Assembly: GCF_028372415.1 (NCBI RefSeq)
Contig: NC_092872.1
Location: 260,735,008 to 260,799,007 of the forward strand
Source of the DNA: Notamacropus eugenii
Lineage: Eukaryota; Chordata; Mammalia; Diprotodontia; Macropodidae
DNA: 64,000 bases
Direction: 5' to 3'
Shown: positions 51,801-60,800 of the stretch, one piece after another
Numbering within the stretch: position 1 is the stretch's first letter
Layout: each line of letters begins with the position of its first letter
The notes under the pieces: generated by a model
What the model was told of the DNA's origin: nothing
Database searches by the model: none
The model's input: only the letters and a program-made list of their open reading frames with translations
Made by a program: the position numbers and the translations under genes

Positions 51801-54800
51801 ACAAAAATGTGATTTATTGTTCTCAGAATGATGTTGATGCTGAATGGACCCTGTCAAAGTCATACATGTAAGCTGTGGGATCACTGAAAATTTATGCTGT
51901 CTAATCTCAACAGGGCCATCTTTGCTAGAAGGCAATCCAAATTTATCTTCTATCCTATCCCCTACAGTGGCTCTTCTAAAAGTTCTCTTCTCCCCTCAAA
52001 TTTCCTGGTTTCAGCTTTTTCCACTCTCTCAGGTAATGACCTCTTCTCACACTTTACTAAGAGAACAGATATCATTTCCTAAGCCCATGATATCTTCCCA
52101 AATTCCATCCTTAACTCTAGTCCTTCTCCTGCAAAGGCCAACTACTCTACAGATGCTTCCAATCCCACTCTCTCTCTTCTCCAGCAGACTGCTTCCACAA
52201 CCATCTCTCCTACTTCTTCAAATTCCATTCTCCCCCTATGACTGATTCTTTCCCTTCTGCCTACAAATAGATTTATGTCTGTCCTATTCTTAAAAACAGC
52301 ATCTCTTGCTCTTATTGGCTAAGGAGATCCTCCACCTATCAACTACTGTTTCTCTTCCCTTTCTATAATTACTAACTGGAGATGTCCCTTGAGCTGTGTC
52401 TCCTCTCCTTTCTCTATATCACCTCATTCGGTGACTTCATTAGCTCCCATGTATTCAATTATCATCACTATGGAGATAATCCCTAGGTCTGTCTCCTGAG
52501 TTATGGTCCTGCATCAGCAACTGCCTTTGAGACATCTCATGTTGGATGTTCTGTTGGCATCTCAAGCTCAACACGTCCGATGTACTTTACAAATATTATT
52601 TCATTTGATCCTCACATCGACCCCTTTTACAGATGAGAAAACTGAGTCAGATAGAGGTTAAGTGACCTGCTCAAGGTCACACAGCTAGTAAGTGTCTGAG
52701 GTTGGATTTGAACTCAGTCTTTCTGACTCCAGGCATAACCCTCTATCTACTGTGCCACCTAGCAACCTTTACACACATATAATTTCAATACCACTCATTA
52801 TCTTTCCCTCAAACCCTTCCCAGCTTCCCTGGTACTGTTAAGCACATGACCATACTCCAAGTTATCCAGGCTTGCAACTGGTGTCACCTTCAACCCTGTC
52901 CTTATAATCTCACCACACTGCCCACATCCGCAATCTCTTCTCAAGTCTTGTGGAATGGACCTCAAACGTGGAATGCCACAATTATCTTCTGGTGACCTCC
53001 CTTCCTCAAGTCTCTCCTCACTCCAATCCGTCTTTCATTCAGCTGCCAAAGTTATACTACAGCACAGGTCCCTCACTGAGCTCCAGTCATTCCCTATTTA
53101 CTTCCAAGACAAAATCCTCCGTATGGTATTGGAGGAAAGCCCCACCCCTCAGCCCCTTCTTCTGTTCCCACTACTTTCTATGCATTCTACAACTGAGCTA
53201 CACTGACCCACTTGGTGGCGCTTGAATAGAACATCTCATGACTCTGTGCCATTTTGCTTGGTTTACCCTATCCCTCACATGCTCTCTTCATCTCCCCTTT
53301 CTGACTCCTGGCTTCCATCAAGACACCGTCCAAATCTCACCTTCTGCAGGAGGCCTTTCCTGATCCCCCTCAATTCTAGTGCCTTCCCTCTGAGGTGATT
53401 TTCCATTTACAATGTACACATGCTGTACATGTTCAGTTATTTACATGTTATCTCCTGGATCAGAATACGGACCAGGACTGTATTTTTGTCTGTCTTTGCA
53501 TCCCCAGCGTTAACAGTGCCTGGCACACAGTAATCACTTAATAAATGCTTGTTGAGTTCCACTGTCTTCAACTTCCTATCCTCTTCTTGAAATCTGGTTT
53601 TTGCCCTAGTTACTCAACTGAAATTCTGCTTTCCAACATTAACAATATTGTTTTAAATGTCGAATCTGATGGTCTTTTCTCAATACACACCCTCACAGAT
53701 CTCTTTACAGCATATGACACTGTAGACCACCCTGTTCTCCTGGCCACTCTCTTTTCTTAGGGATTTTGTGACAGCATTCTCTTGTCTCTCCTCCTACCTC
53801 CTCCTCAGTCTCCTTTGTTGGATTATTATCATCGTTCATATGACTCCCCCACCCCGACTTCAGATGTTCACCAGGACCCTTAAATACAAAATACTTGTTA
53901 CTCTAAAGAGTAGCTCACTTGGGATATCATCATTTTGCAGGGGCTCAATTACCTATGCAGATGACTCTCAGATCTATTTATTTACCCCAGCATCTCTCTT
54001 GTGCTCTGGGCTCACATCATCAACTTCCTGCTGTACATTTTGAACTACATGTCTCATAGATATCTCAAATGTAATATGTCCAAAACAGAACTAAATCTCT
54101 TTCCCCCCAAAACTACCCTTCTGCATTTTCCTAAAGCTGGTCTGGGCACCACAATGATTCTATGTCATCTTTGCCTCCTAAATTCTTCTACAGATGTCCA
54201 GTGAATTGTCAGATTCTGACCCTCTGCCCTCACAGCATCTCTGGTATCCACGCCCTTCTCTCTACGCACTCAGATGCTACACTACCATGAGGCTTCGTTA
54301 CCTTTCACCAGGAGAATGAAAACAGCCTTCTCACTGGTTTCTCAAATCTCACTCCCCTCTGATCCATCCTCCACTCAGAGGCCAAAATGATTTTCTTAAT
54401 GCGCAGTTCTGACCATGTCACTCCTACAATCAGTAAACTTCAGTGGCTATTATCTTGGGGATCAAACAGAAAGTCTGTTTGGCTCAACTCATCTTTATCA
54501 CCTTACTACATATTTTCTCCTTTATGCACTCTTTGGTCAGGCCAAACTTTCATCCTTCCTGTCCCTTGGACATAGCATTCAGTTTTCTACCTTCATAACT
54601 TCACATTGGCTGTACCCCATGCTTAGAGACTATTCCTTCTCACCTCTCCTTCTTTGAATCCCTGTCCCCTTTGGGTTTCGGTTCAAGTGCCACCTTTACA
54701 AGGCATCTCTAGATCCTCTAGTGCCCCCCCATCCTCACTCCCCTCGCCTGGTATCCACTTGGTATGTCTGTAAATGTTTTTATCTCCTAGCACTTACTAC

Positions 54801-57800
54801 AGTATCTTATTATGTAGGTTCTTAATAAATACATGTTGATTGGCTGGCTCTTTTTTATTATATTTCTCCCTGAGTGTGCACTCACTCCCTTGTGACTGCC
54901 CTCTTTTCCATTCTCATTTTCAGGGTCTGTTTTTTTTATAAGCTTCAGGAAGCAAGGTTTCTCTGGTGGATAACAGGCATGCACTCCCTTACCTTTGGAA
55001 CAGGTATCCCAACAATTTTGCAGGTGAACGTCACTGGAGAGCCTTCAGTGACCCGAAAGTGCTTGAGTCTCTTGTCAAAGATAGGGGCAATACATTTGCC
55101 TGTAGGGATCTCATCATGCTGGATTTCATCATCAGATTCATCCACAGGGGTACGTTCTAAACGGAATTCTATTTCATTCATTAGCCTCTGCTCAAAGCTT
55201 GAAATCTTGTACTCCTGTGAAAACAGCAAATTGATTTCAATCTGATGATTCTTCCCTGAACATGAAGGAAACTGCCTGTCAGCATGATTTAGAGATCTTC
55301 ATATTGAACATATTATGTCCTTATGTTAATGTTATTATGAAGGAAGATTTAAGAAAATCCAGGTTAACTACTGCAATTTCATAGGAATCCCAATCCTACT
55401 CTCTTAGTTTGGACCCTCAGGAGTCATGTCAGAAGGCCACAGTGAGGGGTTCCCAGCAGCACTCTTCCCACCCAAACTTATAGAATACTGACTTTTGTTC
55501 TAAGGTGTGAAGGCCTGATGAGATCTGAGTTGTAGGAAGGGATTGGGGGGTGGGGGGTGGAGTGAAGGTAAAATAAGATCATCATTACTATGTGCCTTAA
55601 AAAAACCCAGTTTCAGAGAAATGCTATGTTCTTAAATCTTCTGAAGTGTTCTTAAATACCTATCTCCAATTGTCTATTAGATATCTCAAACTGGAGGTCC
55701 CATAGAGTTCTCAAACTCAACATGTCCAAAACTGAACTCTCCTGTCCTCCCCTCCCTGTACTAGGTGGTTGCAGTATCAAGAGGAGAAAGGGGCATATGT
55801 GAGATAAGTTGTGAAGATAGAAAAGCAACAGGGCTCAAAAACAGATTGGATATGGGGTGGGAATGAGAGAATGAAGAGTTGAGGGATGACATCAAGACTG
55901 AGGGTCTAGGTGGCTGGAAGGATGGTGATCCCCTCAAAAATAATAGGAAAGTTAGGAAGGAGTCTAGGCTGAGAGGTTGGGAGCTGTTAGAGGGGTGGAG
56001 AACCTGTGGCCTTGAGGTCACATGTGGCCTTCTAGGTCCTCAATTGCAGCCTTTGGACTGAGTCCAGGTTTTATAGAACAAATCCTTTTATTAAGGGGAC
56101 TTGAGCTTCTTGGATAGTGCAGAGCTGAAAGGAAAGGGAAATGTCTGTTCATCAGCCCTATAAAGTATTTAATTTTTGAATATTTTGAATATTCAGCCTC
56201 CCAGAAGAGTATAAATGCAATGACAGCCTAATGAATACTATTTTAAGTATTTGTTGATGTGTACTTGTAAGTCTTCTGTATTTCACATGTTCCTTTGGTG
56301 GTAAAATAGCTGTCTTACACCTAATTGACTTTGTACACTGAGTACCTTTCTAGAAAAGACTTAGTTAAGTTCTTCTGGGGATGTCCTAGAAATGAGCTTA
56401 ATTAAGCTCTGATTAAGACATTTTCCCCACATTTTCCTCTACTCTTGGAATGGTAGGTGAACAGTGAGCTAGAGAGTGGGAGAAAAATGTGATCCTCAGT
56501 TTTAGGATACTGGCTACCCCAGGGCTGAACCTGGTTTGAATGAACCTAGAGTTGGGGTCTGTTAAGAGGAAGAGGGTATCCCCTTCCAGGCTTCAAGTCA
56601 TAAAGACTGATCACTAAAAATACCCTTCATTTACTTAACAGTTTATGTGAATCCGGATTTTAGTGGAGAAATTGTTCAACACTTCAAATTATAAATGAAA
56701 ATGTCTGATAGTTCAGTTGTGTCTGACTCTCTGTGACCCCATTTGGGATTTTCTTGGCAGAGATACTAGAATGGTTTGCCATTTCCTTCTTCAGCTCATT
56801 TTAGAGGATGAGGAACCAAGACCCCCAGGGTTAAGTGACTTGCCTAGGGTCATACAGCTAGTAAGGGTCCGAGGCCAGATGTGATTTCAGGAAGATGAGT
56901 CTTCCTGATGCCAGGCTGAGCACCCTCTTACTGTGCTACCTAGTTATTCCATACATTAAAATACCCTTGGATTTTATAAGAAGCTGTGCTGTGGCCCTGA
57001 GTTCTTTACAGCTTTGCCATGGCTTTGAGTATAGTCCTAACAAAAGACTGTGCCTGCTCTTTGAGGACCAGTCTAACTTAGTATGGAGAGGCCTCTCACT
57101 TAGGTTGGCCAGTGGGTGATGAATGTCCGTGTCAATTCATGAAGTAATTCAAAATGGTCCTTAGTCTGTGTAGTCCCATTCACTTTTACAAGGATAGTGG
57201 CAGAGTAGTAAAAAAGGTGGCATCAGATCCTGAGTATTGTAAAAAATTTAAGCTACCTATAAACATTAATTTAATTTGGGATTAGGGCTATCCCAAATGT
57301 GAGATCCTTGCCTTAAGGTAAAAAAGGTGGCAAAGTACCGTAGTTACTGAACTGTATTAGGGCTGGCATCCTTGCTCTAACTGAAACCAGAATAAACTGC
57401 AGCACAATGGACAGATTACTCACAGATTCTCCTTGGAAAAACTAACTAATAGATCTGTTTCATGTTGATCCAGAAGACAATAAGAAATGTCATTTCATGA
57501 AACAATTGGCCATCTCTTCTCGAAGTAAGTGTTCATTGTGAGCATAAGCAAAAAGAACACAAGAAGTACAACAGGATTTTCGAGTTGGAAGGAATCTCCC
57601 CTACAATATGCCCGACAAATAATCATTCAACTTCTGCTTGAAGACCTCCAGGGAGGGAGAACTCACTGTTTCTTGAGGGAACCCATTCCACTCCTGGACA
57701 AGTCTAATTGTGAAGAAATTTTCTCCTACCATTAGCTCACTTAAAGTATTGACATATTATAAAATATATGTTTATATGTATAATATACATGAAAAAATCC

Positions 57801-60800
57801 ATGTAACCAAACATGCATACTATATGACATAATGACTATAAGACATATATACTTGTATATATATACGTATGTGTGTGTGTGTGTATACGTATGTATGATC
57901 GCCAATAAATAAGTGGTCAAAGTATATGAACAGTTCCCAAAAGAAGAATTGCAAGCTACTAACAATGACACAAAACAACCCTTAGGTTTGTCTCACATCC
58001 TACAAACTGGCAAAGGCAATGGAAGATAAGAAGAGTCAATATTGGAGACAAATCAGTGAACTGGTGATGGAAATGTGAATCAGTACAACCATTATGGAAA
58101 GCAATCTGAAATTATATACATAAAGAAACTAAAATGAACTTAACCCAGGATCTTTAAGCCAGATATTCTACTACAAGGCATATATTTTAATGAGGTTATG
58201 GGTTAGAAGAAGGTCCTCATACATACCAAAATATTTATAGTAACACTTTTTGTGATAGGAAAGAATTGGAAACAGGGTAGATGCCCATTGACTGGGAAAT
58301 GGTTAAACAAACAGTGGTACATGAATCTAATGGAATATTTCTGCGCTATCAGAAATAAAAATTAAGTCAAACCCAAAATTCTACTTGACATTTGTCAGAA
58401 TGGCAAAGCTGACAAAAAAAGGAAAATCACAAATGTTGGAGGGGCTATGAGAAAACAGGCACATCGGTGAACAACTGGTGAAACTGTGAACTGAGTTCCA
58501 GAGATTCCAGATACTAATTTGTAACTATATCCCAAAAGTTAATTCCACTGCTAGGTGTATATCCCAAAGACATTTTTAAAAAGATGAAAAGAACAAAGGA
58601 AAGAGGTCAGAGGGAGAGAAAATAGAAAAAAATTACAGGAAGGAAAGAACAAACAAGGGTACTTGGCTTAAAGTCTTGTTAAAGAGCTTGAGAAAAAAGA
58701 TTTCATTTCATTGGGATATGGCGAAGGTGAACTTTCACCTTATGGACATTAGGTGCTAAAGTCAAGCTTGCAAGGCACAAATCAAAATCACCCTTGAAAA
58801 TCTCTTAAATTGATCAAAGGACAGCATAGGTCTAGGATATTTAAACAGCAATAGCTGGAAAAGGGCTGGGGTTTCCTAAAAAGAAACCATTTAAGATCTG
58901 AGAACAAATAGTGGGTTGCTGTAGAAACAACTGAATGTAAATTTTACTTTTCCTTCTGCACAGGTAAGTTATTGGTTAGGAGAGAAGTAGGAGTCAGAAC
59001 TTCTATTTGGACAGAAGACAACAAAATGGGTAAAGATAACTGGTAGGAAAACTGATGACTGGGGGGAATATTCTATTGCAAAAGCTCCCCACGTGTATGA
59101 TTATCTTGGACTGTTGTAATACCACTACTTCATAGTTTCTTTTTCCACTTTTCCCTGGAGTTTAAGAGATGACATCAGAAAGTGAAAGGCGATACCCCAG
59201 GGTACTTCTAGTGGACTGGGAATCCTAGAAAGAGCAAATATGGCTATCTTCATTATCTCTACCAGCCTACAATTAGAAATATCTCTAGCATCGGCAAGAG
59301 GTTACACTATAAGAGGCCCAGGGAAATGGAAATCGAGGGAACAGCAGATTTAACTATGAGCCTTTGTATAATCTTGAGCAAGCTACTTTCTCTCCCTAGG
59401 CCTCAGCTTCCTTATGTGTAAAATGGGATAGAACTTGATGGCCTCCAAATTCCTTTCAGCATTAAAAGAAATCTTGGTTCAGGCTTCATCCTGGTTAATA
59501 AGGCAATCTTGGGAGATAAGACAAAAAGACCTTATTAGCATATAAAGCAATTTCCATGTAAAGTTATCTTAAATAGGGCCTGGCTCTACAACTCCTTGAT
59601 TACAAATTGGACAAATATAAGCTTCAACATTCAACTTGCACAAATCTGTTCCCAAAGACCACATTTTACTTACACCTGACATGAAGGAATGTCAATGTTC
59701 TTACCTGTTGGCTTGCTCGGATATCACTGAAATGCATTTTTTTTTCCAAGTCCTGAATCACTGCTGCCTTATTTTCACGAATATGGTCATCTGTCACTGC
59801 TTGAGGAGACTTCAGATTTTTCTTTATCACTCCCTGGGGTGACCTGCAAAAGAAATCCATAGCTAACACAGCAATGAAAAATACTGGCCTACTATGAAAA
59901 GCCTACATAAAATGAGGGTGACTCAAATAGAAAGCACACTGAAGAAGAATGAAGTAGTGGACTTAATGCTAAATTTAAAATATACTGCCTTCATAAAGGT
60001 GTGCTTTATGAAATATAAATACTTCATACTCTGTCTTTATTGAACTGCCAAAGTGATATTCCAGAAGTACAGATCTGACTATATTCCTCCCCTTTTCAGT
60101 AAAAACCAGTGGCTTCCTATTACTTCCAGGATCAAATATGAACTCTAGCATTTAAAGACTTTTACAACTTGGTGGCTAACTCCATTTCCCTCTTTAATGA
60201 TACATTCTCCCCTTCACACAAGTCTAGTCAAACTAGCCTTCCTGCTGTTTCTCCTAACATGAAATTTCATCTCTTTATCTCCATGCCTCTGCTCAGGCTG
60301 TCCCCTGTACCTGGGATGTATTCTCTTCTCACCTTTGTCTCTTAGAATCACAAATTTCCTTTAAAGCTCAGCTCAAAATTCCCCTCTTAATCGCCCAGCT
60401 GCTAATTTCTCCTTCCCAAAATTACTTTATATTAATTTTATGTACATAAACTTGTGTCCATTATAGAATGGAAGTTCCTTGAGGGCAGAGACGATTTCAT
60501 TCTTGTGTTTGTATTCTGGATGGTTCATAGTAAGCATTTTAATAAATGCTCATTAATTTATTCTTTCACTCATTCAGCAAGTATTTAGGAAATGATTCCA
60601 ATTATACCAACCACATACGGTAGCGGAGTACCTCTGAATTTACGTGTGTGTGCGCCTCCCACACTGTAGGCAGGTGCTCAACAAATGCTTTAAAAAAATC
60701 AGTTCGTTAAGAATTAATCCGCGTGCGCAGCCTGCTTCCTCAGCTAAATTCCATCCTCTTTTGGTCTAGGACCTTCCCTCCCATCTGTCCCATCTGTTCA

